Below, piece by piece: positions 1 through 9,450 of a stretch of DNA of 64,000 nt. The notes under the pieces are model-generated. The model searched no databases. It worked only from the letters and a program-made list of their open reading frames with translations, and was not told the origin of the DNA. Source of the DNA: Trichomonas vaginalis G3 (lineage: Eukaryota; Parabasalia; Trichomonadida; Trichomonadidae); assembly GCF_026262505.1 (NCBI RefSeq), contig NC_067204.1, forward strand, positions 7,287,797-7,351,796, written 5' to 3'. Positions within the stretch are counted from its first letter, which is position 1; each line of letters starts with the position of its first letter. The position numbers and the translations under genes are program-made.

Positions 1-1440
1 AAAATCTTGACTATAATATTTATTTCTGTCATCTGTATAATAATATACTATTCTCGTTTTTTCTATTGCATTATATCTTTTATATCTATAATATTCTAAA
101 TATAATGTTTGCTTTTTTGGGTCTACACGTGCGTCAACACCATAGTCATAATAATATGGTGCTGGAGCTGGGTCAGGCAATGTCATATCTGCCATTTCAT
201 AAACTCTTAAATATTTCTTTTGTTCGTCTCCATATAAGTTTAAGTAGCAGTTGTTGTCTAATGGAACTTTAACTTGTGTACCATCATTCTTTATATAGCC
301 TACATACATTTCATTGTTATTTTTCGGAATGAGTTTATACCGTATACCATTTTTTAAGGAGTGTACAAACTCCCATCTAAAATATTTGTTTTCTTCATTG
401 ACAGAAAAGTCACCAACAATAGTTTCAATATTTTTTGTTCCAACTAAACTTTGGTATATTTCATTGACATATGTTTTATCTGCTTTCTTTTCAAGGCTAA
501 CGTTTAAGTCTGTTATTTCAGAAGATGTATGTGTATGTCCAACGTCACTTTTCCTGTTTAAGGTTTCTTGTAAGTTTGTAATATTTGCAATGGTATGTGT
601 ATGTCCAACGTCACTTTTCCTGTTTAAGGTTTCTTGTAAGTTTGTAATATTTGCAATGGTATGTGTATGTCCAACGTCACTTTTCCTGTTTAAGGTTTCT
701 TGTAAGTTTGTAATATTTGCAATGGTATGTGTATGTCCAACGTCACTTTTCCTGTTTAAGGTTTCTTGTAAGTTTGTAATATTTGCAATGGTATGTGTAT
801 GTCCAACGTCACTTTTCCTGTTTAAGGTTTCTTGTAAGTTTGTAATATTTGCAATGGTATGTGTATGTCCAACGTCACTTTTCCTGTTTAAGGTTTCTTG
901 TAAGTTTGTAATATTTGCAATGGTATGTGTATGTCCAACGTCACTTTTCCTGTTTAAGGTTTCTTGTAAGTTTGTAATATTTGCAATGGTATGTGTATGA
1001 GTCTTTTTAGAATATTCGTTTTCAGCTCTTGTCACTTCACTTGACATTTTATTGTCAACATATGTTTTGTCTGCTAGTTCAGGATGAGTATGTTCTTTTG
1101 TTGCATAAGCATTGTTAGCTCTTTCTTCTTCTTTTGCTATTGCATCGTCTACATACTCTTTGTCAGCTTTGTTGTCAACATCTGCTTTCAAAAGAAGTTC
1201 ATCTATAGGTTTCTCGTTTAAAGTTCTTTTTGTTGGATTTATACAAACAGTATGGTTCTTATTGTCTTGAAACAGAAACTCATCTGTCATTGGGTTTAAT
1301 GTCAGTTTTAAGTTTCCTTCTTTCAATGACTCAGATATCTTAGAATAGTTTGAAAAGTTTGTTGTGTTCTTATTTAGAGCTTGCAAAATGAGTTGTCGGT
1401 TGTGTTGTATTTCTCTCATAGACGCTGTTTCTTTCGACAT
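1..1440 (-). CDS. Tail-fibre-like protein with HxH repeats (Maverick A, partial at edge)
   Basis: An open frame starts at an ATG at 1440 (MSKETASMREIQ) and stays open to the window edge, at least 480 codons. The first ~110 residues resemble the head-proximal part of phage fibre proteins, including an ADKEYVDDAIA-type stretch. Then come repeated blocks with paired histidines (GHTHT followed by IANITNLQETLN). Seven of these are perfect tandem 22-residue units. The rest is an unrepeated beta-like region. HxH collars are known in phage T4-type long tail fibres, where they bind metal; that this protein is a fibre is inference. Piece C holds a shorter related copy. Confidence 0.6.
   Translation of the reverse strand, partial: MSKETASMREIQHNRQLILQALNKNTTNFSNYSKISESLKEGNLKLTLNPMTDEFLFQDNKNHTVCINPTKRTLNEKPIDELLLKADVDNKADKEYVDDAIAKEEERANNAYATKEHTHPELADKTYVDNKMSSEVTRAENEYSKKTHTHTIANITNLQETLNRKSDVGHTHTIANITNLQETLNRKSDVGHTHTIANITNLQETLNRKSDVGHTHTIANITNLQETLNRKSDVGHTHTIANITNLQETLNRKSDVGHTHTIANITNLQETLNRKSDVGHTHTIANITNLQETLNRKSDVGHTHTSSEITDLNVSLEKKADKTYVNEIYQSLVGTKNIETIVGDFSVNEENKYFRWEFVHSLKNGIRYKLIPKNNNEMYVGYIKNDGTQVKVPLDNNCYLNLYGDEQKKYLRVYEMADMTLPDPAPAPYYYDYGVDARVDPKKQTLYLEYYRYKRYNAIEKTRIVYYYTDDRNKYYSQDF
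529..990. repeat. Seven tandem 66-bp repeats inside the fibre gene
   Basis: A 66-bp unit recurs at 529, 595, 661, 727, 793, 859 and 925 with essentially no differences between copies. Because 66 is a multiple of three, each unit adds 22 residues without changing the frame. Piece C has only one matching unit plus variant units, so copy number changes quickly. Confidence 0.95.
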
Positions 1441-1458
1441 TTTTATTCTAGATAAAAT

Positions 1459-2306
1459 ATGCTTTCAATAGAAAAAGAAAATTCAAGAGTTGCTACAACT
1501 AAACCATTAGATGAACTTTTTACGAATGTCGGTCAAAAGTTTGAGACAGAGACCGTAAAGCATGAAGGCTATCGTTTTGACTACCCACTAAGATGGTTAA
1601 GAGACCCATCCGTCACAAAAGCTATTGGCTTTCGTAGAATGAAGTTCATTTCAGAAGCCATACATGGTTTCCCATTTACGGTCGCTTTTGAAGTTCGATA
1701 CTATAACAAAGAAAAACGTACGTATGAGAAATTTGAACAGGGAAAACTTTTACAAGTGAATTTGCTTGTAAACTTAGAAACAACTCTTCAAGCTTTTCAA
1801 GAAAAAAAAACGATATCTATCTCGAATATGCAAAACAGTACAACATTGACGAAGGAGAGTACCATCTCGATATTATATATGACAGGAAAAATGCAACTGT
1901 TAAAATCAATAGAATAGAAGACCTTGGAGAAGACGTTTATATTTCTACAAAATATAACAACTTGGCATGGTATAGATTTTTGAGGATGTTAAATCAGCCT
2001 GCAGAATATCCAGTACACCCGAACTTTTATGAAGTCGAAAACCCTAATGGAACATATGAAAATGTTTTCGACTCAGATGCTATTATAGTTCATGCTTCAT
2101 TTTCTGGTGCACAAAACTCTTTCTTATGCTTGGCAAATGACTTTTACGAAAAACCTACAAAGCTATATGAACCACCAAGTGGAAGTATTTCAGACTTTCA
2201 AGTATGGTTTACTACAGATGGAAGAAAGAGAATAATTCCATTATACCACGCGTTTTACTTAGAACTTAGTTTCATATACAACTACTATCGAACGGTAAAA
2301 ATATAA
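1459..2306 (+). pseudogene. Unrecognised Maverick protein (broken, about one to two breaks)
   Basis: Plus-strand gene divergent from the fibre gene, starting 18 bp beyond its ATG. The N-terminal part reads MLSIEKENSRVATTKP and the later part contains the stretch SISDFQVWFTTDGRKR. It is not readable as one frame. A related copy lies at 56218-57056 in piece C. No domain is recognised. The position between the fibre gene and small structural-type genes suggests a virion-related role, but this is only inference. Confidence 0.55.
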
Positions 2307-2310
2307 TTTT

Positions 2311-2553
2311 TTAATACGGTTGAGGTGTTGGATTTGGTTGCCAACTAGACTGTGGTGCAGGTTCAGGCTGTTGTATAACAGGAGCTTGTTCTTCTGGTTC
2401 AGGGTCTTTAGGTATAATACCAACGAACTGACCTACTCTTTTACCAATATTTTTGACTCCGTTCCAAATTCCTCTTCCTACGGTTTTTATTCCATTCCAT
2501 ATACCTCTTCCAACATTTCGAAAGAAGTTTCCTATTCTTCCAAAGAAACCCAT
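2311..2553 (-). CDS. Small basic amphipathic protein (Maverick A)
   Basis: An 80-aa protein. The first half is built from a repeated pattern (VGRGIWNGIK, then VGRGIWNGVK) rich in Gly, Trp, Ile, Lys and Arg, which would form amphipathic helices. The second half is Pro/Gln/Glu-rich. It is compatible with a membrane-active or capsid-associated cementing peptide of the kind many double-jelly-roll viruses carry, but no family is recognised. It sits 18 bp from the 120-aa gene on the same strand, so the two could be co-transcribed. Piece C carries a copy. Confidence 0.55.
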   Translation of the reverse strand: MGFFGRIGNFFRNVGRGIWNGIKTVGRGIWNGVKNIGKRVGQFVGIIPKDPEPEEQAPVIQQPEPAPQSSWQPNPTPQPY

Positions 2554-2571
2554 TTTACTATATGTAAAAAT

Positions 2572-2934
2572 CTAATGTCCACCTAGTCTCTTACGTTTCC
2601 TTCTGAGTTCCATAGCATTCTTTAACTGGAGCTCATACATTCTATTTCTCCTCTGGTAGAAAACATACTCTGGGTCAACTCCTGTGTTCGCGTCATCTGC
2701 ATAGAGTTGTTTATATCCCACTTCAGGGTTTGTATAAAACTCTTTCCATCTCATATTTGCATACCATGGTGGCAAACCTAACGCAGCGTCATTTGACATG
2801 GCAGTTTGCATTTGTACATCTGTTGGCACTTGACCATAGTTTGCCATTGCAGTTTGTATTCTAACTTCATTTGGAATATTCTCTGGGTTTGGTTGTCCAG
2901 GTTGTTGTGCATTCGCTAAGTTCTGTGCGTCCAT
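2572..2934 (-). CDS. Hypothetical 120-aa Maverick protein
   Basis: Unrecognised. The N-terminal half is rich in Gln, Asn and Pro with a short internal repeat (QTAMAN and QTAMSN). The C-terminal half contains PPWYANMRWKEFY and ends in a basic RRKRKRLGGH tail. It lies in a compact minus-strand cluster with the amphipathic protein, the 43-aa membrane protein and the methyltransferase. A related copy is at 57321-57685. A virion-associated nucleic-acid-binding role is possible from the basic tail, but nothing proves it. Confidence 0.55.
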   Translation of the reverse strand: MDAQNLANAQQPGQPNPENIPNEVRIQTAMANYGQVPTDVQMQTAMSNDAALGLPPWYANMRWKEFYTNPEVGYKQLYADDANTGVDPEYVFYQRRNRMYELQLKNAMELRRKRKRLGGH

Positions 2935-2957
2935 TTAATATTAGATAAAAATATCTC

Positions 2958-3089
2958 TTACGAGTACATATGCTGAACATTTGCAGGCATTGGTTCATCT
3001 TCATATTCTCTGTACTTTTCTGCCACGTCAAATAAGTAAATGACACAATGGAAAAAACCTAAAACAAGTAGTCCTATTTCAAACCACAT
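2958..3089 (-). CDS. 43-aa membrane protein (Maverick A)
   Basis: A short frame starting MWFEIGLLVLGFFHCVIYLF, i.e. one hydrophobic helix at the N-terminus, followed by a charged tail ending NVQHMYS. It overlaps the 3' end of the methyltransferase gene by 16 bp, as in compact viral gene clusters. The same 132-nt frame is kept open in piece C at 57708-57839 with one residue changed (His to Tyr), although larger genes there are broken. That supports a real coding gene. Function unknown; a single-span small membrane protein is all that can be said. Confidence 0.55.
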   Translation of the reverse strand: MWFEIGLLVLGFFHCVIYLFDVAEKYREYEDEPMPANVQHMYS

Positions 3090-3892
3090 TTACTTACCAA
3101 TAAAATTTCTTTGTTGTGACACTTTCTCCGGTTTATAGGACCTCTCTCATATTCTATCTTGTCATATATAAACTCATAGTCATGTATGTCCTCTAACCAT
3201 CTCATAACACTTTCCAAACCACTTTTATCGGATGTAAAGTAAAAGCATGGATGGTTATGTAAAACGTCTAAAGTTTCTAAAGAGTCTCTCAAAGTCCAGT
3301 CTACTTGGTATTGAAAATCGCATGTGTTATAGAACGGCGGGTCCACTATAAAGAAAACATTTTCCTTGTCTTTATATTTTTCATACAACTCTGTCCAACG
3401 ACATCTCACAAACTCTATACCCTCAATATATTTTTCTATGTTCTCTTTGAAAACATTTGTATAGTTAAGATATAAAACGTTTGACATAAGTGTTTCAATG
3501 TCATGAACTCTTATAGAACCACTATATAATAGTCTAGCAGATATACTATCCCAGTCAATATACTCTGCCTTTTTCAAAACCTCTCTCACAATATTTTTCT
3601 TATCTAATGGTATACGTTCCATCTTACCTATAGGTATCTTTTCTTTTAACTCTTTCAATATTTTGTTTGTGTCTGGTATATGTTTGAGACGGTTCATATA
3701 GTTGTCGAAGTCATTGCATATAATCTTTGAGTCAGGAAATACAGTATGGCACAAATGGGATATATAGAAACTTCCACCGAACAAATCTACAAATGTTAGA
3801 CCATTCGGTAGTTTCTTAAGTTCTCTCAATAGAATATCTTTACATCTACTCTTATTTCCAAAGAAGGGTAACGGTGGTTTTGTAAAATTCAT
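3074..3892 (-). CDS. Dam-like DNA N6-adenine methyltransferase (Maverick A)
   Basis: A 272-aa protein with the layout of the D12 class of adenine methyltransferases. It has an N-terminal PPLPFFGNK motif (the S-adenosylmethionine loop, normally PFxxxGSK), then VDLFGGS, then a DPPF motif at about residue 185 matching the DPPY catalytic motif. It would methylate adenine N6 in DNA. Trichomonads are known to carry 6mA and Maverick-borne methylases, so marking or silencing of element or host DNA is a plausible role. The frame looks whole. Piece C holds a broken relative at 57824-58638. Confidence 0.85.
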   Translation of the reverse strand: MNFTKPPLPFFGNKSRCKDILLRELKKLPNGLTFVDLFGGSFYISHLCHTVFPDSKIICNDFDNYMNRLKHIPDTNKILKELKEKIPIGKMERIPLDKKNIVREVLKKAEYIDWDSISARLLYSGSIRVHDIETLMSNVLYLNYTNVFKENIEKYIEGIEFVRCRWTELYEKYKDKENVFFIVDPPFYNTCDFQYQVDWTLRDSLETLDVLHNHPCFYFTSDKSGLESVMRWLEDIHDYEFIYDKIEYERGPINRRKCHNKEILLVSKCGLK

Positions 3893-3899
3893 TTTATAT

Positions 3900-4700
3900 A
3901 CAATAAAAATGTTTTTTCCCTGAAAAGTGACAGATGTTTTATTGTGACTTCTTCGTAAAGACTTTGTTGAGATTTCTTCGTAAATGAGTGTAAATGACCA
4001 AAAAATAATGTTTATGTTAGAATGTTAGATCTAACACCTTTTCTAACATGTTTTCTAACATCGTAGAAAACTCATGAATTTCTTCGTAAAGACTTTGTTA
4101 AGACTTCTTCATCTAATTTCTCATGAACTTTCTTGTCTATGTTTTGTTAAGATTTCATCGTAAAGACTTTGTTGAGATTTCTTCGTAAATGACCCTAGTA
4201 GTATATTTTTGGTGTAAATTTCATGAAAATTCACGATGTTAGAAAACATGTTAGAAAAGGTGTTAGATCTAACATTCTAACATAAACATTATTTTTGGTG
4301 TAAATTTCATGAAAATTCACGATGTTAGAAAACATGTTAGAAAAGGTGTTAGATCTAACATTCTAACATAAACATTATTTTTGGTGTAAATTTCATGAAA
4401 ATTCAAGAGGTGAGAAAAGAGGTTAGAAAAGAGGTGACATCTCACCTCTTCACCTAAATTATATTTTTGGGTCATTTACGCTCATTACGAAGAAGTCTTG
4501 ACAAAACATTTACGAAGAAGTCTTGACAAAGTCTTTACGAAGAAGTCTTGACAAAACATTTACGAAGAAGTCTTGACAAAGTCTTTACGAAGAAGTCTTG
4601 ACAAAACATTTACGAAGAAGTCTTGACAAAACATTTACGAAGAAGTCTTGACAAAACATTTATATAAAGAATAACAATTTTCCGAATAAAAACTTCATTT
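3900..4700. repeat. Palindrome- and tandem-repeat-rich noncoding end of Maverick A
   Basis: No gene is seen. From 3940 to 4190 there are copies of a TTCTTCGTAAA-type motif, and from about 4487 to 4661 tandem ~25-bp copies of its reverse complement (ACGAAGAAGTCTTGACAAA). Between them are near-identical ~85-bp blocks around the palindrome TGTTAGATCTAACA, one at about 4010-4070 in the opposite orientation, and a variant ending in GACATCTCACCTC. The whole is a large imperfect inverted repeat that could fold into a cruciform. Related palindromes occur in pieces B and D. Confidence 0.8.
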
Positions 4701-4717
4701 ATACTCATTCATCCTCA

Positions 4718-4753
4718 GGGCTAGAAGGCACGAAGTGCCTGGGAGCCCCACTA

Positions 4754-4813
<60 letters not shown>
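4718..4813. other. Maverick terminal hairpin and T58 tract (piece A)
   Basis: GGGCT (4718-4722) pairs with AGCCC (4744-4748), enclosing an inner GGCAC-GAA-GTGCC hairpin. CCACTACC follows, then an uninterrupted run of 58 T. The same signature ends pieces D, B and C, so it is the element terminus. Confidence 0.85.
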
Positions 4814-4817
<4 letters not shown>

Positions 4818-4826
4818 GGAATTCAA

Positions 4827-6937
4827 TATGGCATTCCAAACGGGAACCGCGGTTGGTTACCATGGATTTCCGTCACCGGTCACATTTTAAAGATTTTTAA
4901 AGCCTTATAAAAATATGCTTTGTAAATCATTTTTTGTAAATCGGCAAAAATTTGGTAATTTTCTTCAACTTAGAGATGTGAAAACTTAAATTTTATAATC
5001 CCTGGGATGCACTTTCTTCGATTTTTTTTAAATTTTTGGGATAAATTTTGACATCTTTTTTTTTGCTGGCGACCCCCCCGTTTAGGGCATCAAAAAAACA
5101 TGTTGTTTCGTTTCAAGATCGGGATATGTTGTGAACCCGACTTCTTTCATTAATGAAGTGATTTCTTAAGTTGAATAAAAACAAATTTGATTGAAATTCA
5201 TACAAAATTTCTTTTTATCATTATTATTTAAGATGCTTTTTTATGTTGAATTGTTAATTTTTTTATTTCCACCTGGGATATTTTGAATTGGGCTAGCCCA
5301 ATCCCACCTCTCAATTTTCTCTCAATTGGGCAATGGGGATCCCATATAAAATGTATTGTAACAAAATTTTACATGCATAATATAGTACAATTAAACAACA
5401 TTCTAAAAATATTAAATTCACATCATTTACTTGAAGATTTTATATTTTCAACAAAAATTAATACAATAATTACATTAAATTGAGGAGATTTATAATATTT
5501 ATTATAAATTAAAATATTATTACTCATTAATTTGTTGAAATATTGCATTTTAGTGGTAAAAATTAAAATTTAAGTTTACATGGAGAAAAAAAATTTTTAA
5601 ATTCCAAAAAAAAATTCAATTGGGATAACGATAGGGACAAAAATTTAGAATCCCCATATGCTTGGGATAAAATCACATGACTACTTCAACTAATAAATCT
5701 GCGAATAGCATTTATAATACAAGAACAATCTTTTAAAATGCGTTTGATTCATTTTTGTATAATTTCATATAGGCACATATATTCTTCCGGGACTTTCCGT
5801 GATTTTACCGTAAAATCATTAGTTTACACCAATTTTTCCGTATTTTGAATAGTTTACTGCACTTTTTCCGTAAAATTGAGTTACGGGAATCCGCAAAATT
5901 TCCGGACCTCATTTTTCATAGAATATAATAATAATATTTGATAAAAAGATATATTATTTATATTTTTGATTTTTGAATTACGGAAAAAGTGAATTGTTAA
6001 CTTGATTTTTTTATATGGTTAATTTTTCAAACGATATTATGAAGATCTAAAATATTAAAAGTAAAAAATTGAATTACGGAAAAAGTGAGGTCAAAAGTGA
6101 AATAAATTTGCAGAACAATTTTCATTGAAATAAGACATTGAGTATCACACTTTAGTGAATCAACATCTATAAGAATGAAGTGTTTTGAAGCTGAAATAAT
6201 ATTGAATAGAAATTAATTTTTTCTGAAATTTTGAATGAAATTATGGGAAATAAAAAAATTACTAAATATTGTATTCATACAAATATATTATTTTAAAGGA
6301 AAAATAGATGCTGATAGAAACGATGAAAAATTTTGAAAACTTTACAATTAATTTATGTTCGTTAACCACAGAGCTTGCAATCCAAAGCTCACGTTAGACT
6401 ACAAGAGTCATGAAGTCTCATACTAAGGGATATCCAACATATATTTTAATAATCTAATGTTTGTGACAAATATTCAACATAAAATTAAGTTTTCGTTTCG
6501 TTACAAGGCATTCATACTTTGGAGATATCATATTTAATGTACAGAAAAGTTAATATTAAACAATACATGCTAAAGAATTAATAAATAAGATAATAAAATA
6601 AATTTATACGTAATTACTTTCATTTAATATGCTTTATGCTGTATAATATTGATTAAGAGGCATTAAAAGGTTCCATAGTCTGCTTTTATAGGCAAGATTT
6701 TTGATAAAAATTTTAAATTTTGAAAAATGATGAGAAAAGGGAAAAAAAGGTAAATGAGAGCAAGAGGAGGGAAAAAAAAGAAAAAGAAAAGAAAGGGAAG
6801 GGAAAAATAAAAGAAAGCAGGACATATAAAAATTTAGATGCGCATTCTTAATGCCGAGGCGGCTTGCCGCCGAGGCGCGATTTTTTTAGGCCTCTACGGT
6901 AACCCGGCAATGTTTTTTTAAATCTTGTACAGCCCTA
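4827..6937. mobile_element. hAT-like MITE, copy 1 (carries a nested MITE)
   Basis: The element starts TATGGCATTCC and ends GTACAGCCCTA, so its ends form a short imperfect inverted repeat (TATGGC... and TAGGGC...). It is flanked on both sides by the 8-bp direct repeat GAATTCAA (4819-4826 and 6938-6945), the target duplication expected of the hAT superfamily. Internal copies of TTTTCCGTA and its complement TTACGGAAAA (about 5780-6080) look like subterminal transposase-binding repeats. A GC-rich hairpin (GGCGGC-TT-GCCGCC) lies near the right end. There is no transposase, so it is non-autonomous. Without the nested element it is 1390 bp. Confidence 0.85.
4971..5683. mobile_element. Nested hAT-like MITE, 713 bp
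   Basis: It begins TAGAGATGTG and ends CACATGACTA, an 8-of-10 inverted repeat with the TAG start typical of hAT ends. It is flanked by the 8-bp target duplication CTTCAACT (4963-4970 and 5684-5691). The other copy of the host MITE has a single CTTCAACT at 25659-25666 and no insertion, i.e. an empty site. Internal TGGGATA/ATCCC motifs recur near both ends. No transposase frame. Confidence 0.9.
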
Positions 6938-7111
6938 GAATTCAAAGCCTACTGATTCTATTTATCTTATTTCAATCCCTTAGATCATATACAACAAAAT
7001 AATCTGGAAATTTAATATTTTTGACATTTATCTCAATTCAAATAAATGATATCTCTCTTAATTATTCAACTGACAGAATTGAACCAGGGAAGTGTTCATT
7101 ATGAAATACTT

Positions 7112-8983
7112 ATGGAGGAGAACAAGAAATATATTGAAACAATGGATAAAATATACAAAATATATTCAGATGAAAAAAACACAACTAATGAATTATACAA
7201 TGAAATCAAGGATAACTTAATTGACCCTGGATGTTTTACCCCAGAAAAAATGATATATATATTATGTGATGTTGGTGAACTTAGACTAAGATTTCGTCAT
7301 GCGTATATTGAGTTAATGCAGAGAATATATGAAGAATATCAATGTATTCACGATTCAATAATCAAATATCTTTCAAGCTATGATAGTGAGCTTAACAATA
7401 CAGTTGATGAAGCAATAATAAATGATGACGAAGAAGCATTTATGAAATTCATGAACTTTGAGATAATTGATATTGATGGTTTGTTTAAAGACTGTTGTTT
7501 ATATGGAGCAGAAAATATTTTCAAATTATTAAGAACAAAATATAATATGATAATTACCAAAGAATGTCTTGATGCTTCATTTAAAGGGAACAATTCATAT
7601 ATCATAAATGAATGTTTGAAAAGACAAAATCCTGATAAATCTACAATGAAAGCAGCAATTGAATCTCATAATATTTATAATGTTATTAAATTGAGCAATG
7701 AATACAACATAGAAATTAGTTATATTTATTGTGAAATTTATTATAATCTTCATGCATTACTTATTTATTTAAATCAAACTAATGATTTCCACTCATGTTT
7801 GTTTTCATCTCCAAGTTTTGGAATTCTTTCTCTTTGTAAATACCTGCTATCGAATGACACAATTAATAATTATTATACTGTCCATAATGCAATAAATGAA
7901 AATCAAATGGAAATTGCAAAATACTTGATTTTGAATGATACTGATATTATTCATATGACTATGGACAAATATGGAACTCTACTTGATATCGCTGTCACAC
8001 ACAACGCAACTGATTTGGTGGAATTACTTGTCTCACTTGGGGCCGATATCAATATCAAAGGTCAAAATATGCATAAATTATCTTTATTACACTTTGCATC
8101 CATATATAATAATAAAAAAGTCGTTGAAATTCTCATTTCAAATGGGGCAGAAATAGATGAAAATATGAATAGCGACAGTACCACACCTCTTCATGCAGCA
8201 TTGACGTTTAATAATAAAGAAATTGCCCAATATCTTATTTCACATGGTGCAAACATCCACAAAAAAAGAAAAATATGAAAATAATGCTCTTATTTGTGCA
8301 TTATATAACTATAACGATGTGCTTATAGAAACATATATTGCTAACTTAAAGTATTTGATACGTTATCCTAGTGATTTTCCAATTTATTTTAATACGGAAC
8401 CCAAAAACGGTGATCTAATTGAAATTCTTATTTCAAATGGGGCAAACATCAGTGAGAAAAATAATCAAGGGAATACACCTCTACATATAGCAGCATTATT
8501 CGCTACTAAAGAGATCGTTGAAACATTAATTTCGCATGGCGCCGAAATAAATTCTTTGAATAAAAATGGTCAGACTCCTCTTGATATTGCCCTTATGCGT
8601 GCTAAGAATGAACAAGAAGAAATTGAAAAATTGAAACAAGATAAAGAAGATTTTGAATTAGAAAATAACACAAGGGACCTCAATTATATACAAAAGATAA
8701 AAGATATTGGAGATCTCTTAATATTGCATGGTGGGAAAACAAATTATAATGGAACTTTCAAAACATCAAAATATGATAAAGAGGTATGGATATATTTCTC
8801 TTCTCAAACCCTAAAAAACACAACTTTATTGTTGATGTAATTATGGGAATTTGTATCATTTTATCGACTATATTCTACACGAAAATAACTAATCGTTATA
8901 TTTTGATGTTTTTGCAAGCTATAATATGGATATTTTTTGGAATCATTGCCATTGATCTGATTAAATTCATTACTGAAAGATAA
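7112..8983 (+). pseudogene. Ankyrin-repeat membrane protein (two frameshifts)
   Basis: The N-terminal ~200 residues (MEENKKYIETMDKIYKIY onward, including ECLKRQNPDKSTM) match the trichomonad DUF3447-type ankyrin proteins. Ankyrin repeats follow (TLLDIAVTHNATDLVELL, TPLHAALTFNNKEIAQYL, TPLHIAALFATKEIVETL, TPLDIAL), then a charged linker, then two hydrophobic helices (IMGICIILSTIFY and MFLQAIIWIFFGIIAI). The reading frame changes at about 8260, in a run of seven A, and again at about 8785-8820 beside a run of six A. It is either a young pseudogene or a gene with base-calling errors. Start chosen at 7112 because a TCATTA initiator-like site lies 15 nt upstream; an in-frame ATG at 7046 is an alternative. 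Confidence 0.8.
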
Positions 8984-9450
8984 AGCATTTCAGGGAGCAT
9001 TTTTCGACTCCTTTATAATAATTAATTTAAAATATTTCAGTATGGGATATCAGTTACCCCATATAATCTCCTTATTTTGATAGGATGCAAATTATCAAAA
9101 TTCTTTTTCCTTTATTTGCATGCACAATGAAGAATGTAACATATTCGTATATAATATATGAGATTCGATTTCTTCCGCAAATTAGATCAATATTGTCATC
9201 TCAAAATCGCAGTTGAAACGCTATCAATGATATATCGGATGTTTCTATCTTTTAAACAAATGAATATGCTTTTGGCGCCATATTTTTAAGGTATTTCCAA
9301 AATTATGAATAATTATGTAAAGAATCTTATATCAAAAACGTGTGTACATTGTCAGCACATAAATTACACCATGTAGCTTTTTATTTATTTATAAGATATT
9401 GTTTTTTCATTCAAAAAAAAATTTGACAATAAGAAAAAAATTTCTGTTAG
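8984..9450. other. Intergenic region between ankyrin and coiled-coil genes
   Basis: AT-rich, with no open frame, RNA gene or terminal repeat recognised. A TTCATTC initiator-like motif lies about 40 nt before the coiled-coil ATG, farther than usual for this group, so the promoter is not firmly placed. Confidence 0.5.

Larger units (their letters stand above)
1..4813. mobile_element. Maverick/Polinton piece A (cut by window edge)
   Basis: Virus-like element fossil of the Maverick/Polinton class. Visible parts, left to right: tail-fibre-like protein (minus), an unrecognised plus-strand gene, three small minus-strand proteins, a Dam-like DNA methyltransferase (minus), a long palindrome-rich noncoding stretch, and a terminal hairpin plus T-tract. 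The left side runs off the window, so completeness cannot be judged. Most visible genes look whole and one appears broken. It is close to piece C at 54982-58908, which suggests fairly recent activity of the family. No polymerase or integrase is seen here. Confidence 0.8.

Noticed and set aside
314-1000. Plus-strand open frame with repeats through the fibre gene
   Set aside because: It is the antisense shadow of the minus-strand fibre frame, open because the 66-bp unit is a multiple of three.
6634-6825. Possible Ser/Phe/Leu-rich protein in the outer MITE
   Set aside because: It reads through a low-complexity purine tract (AAAAGGGAA-type) inside a noncoding element.
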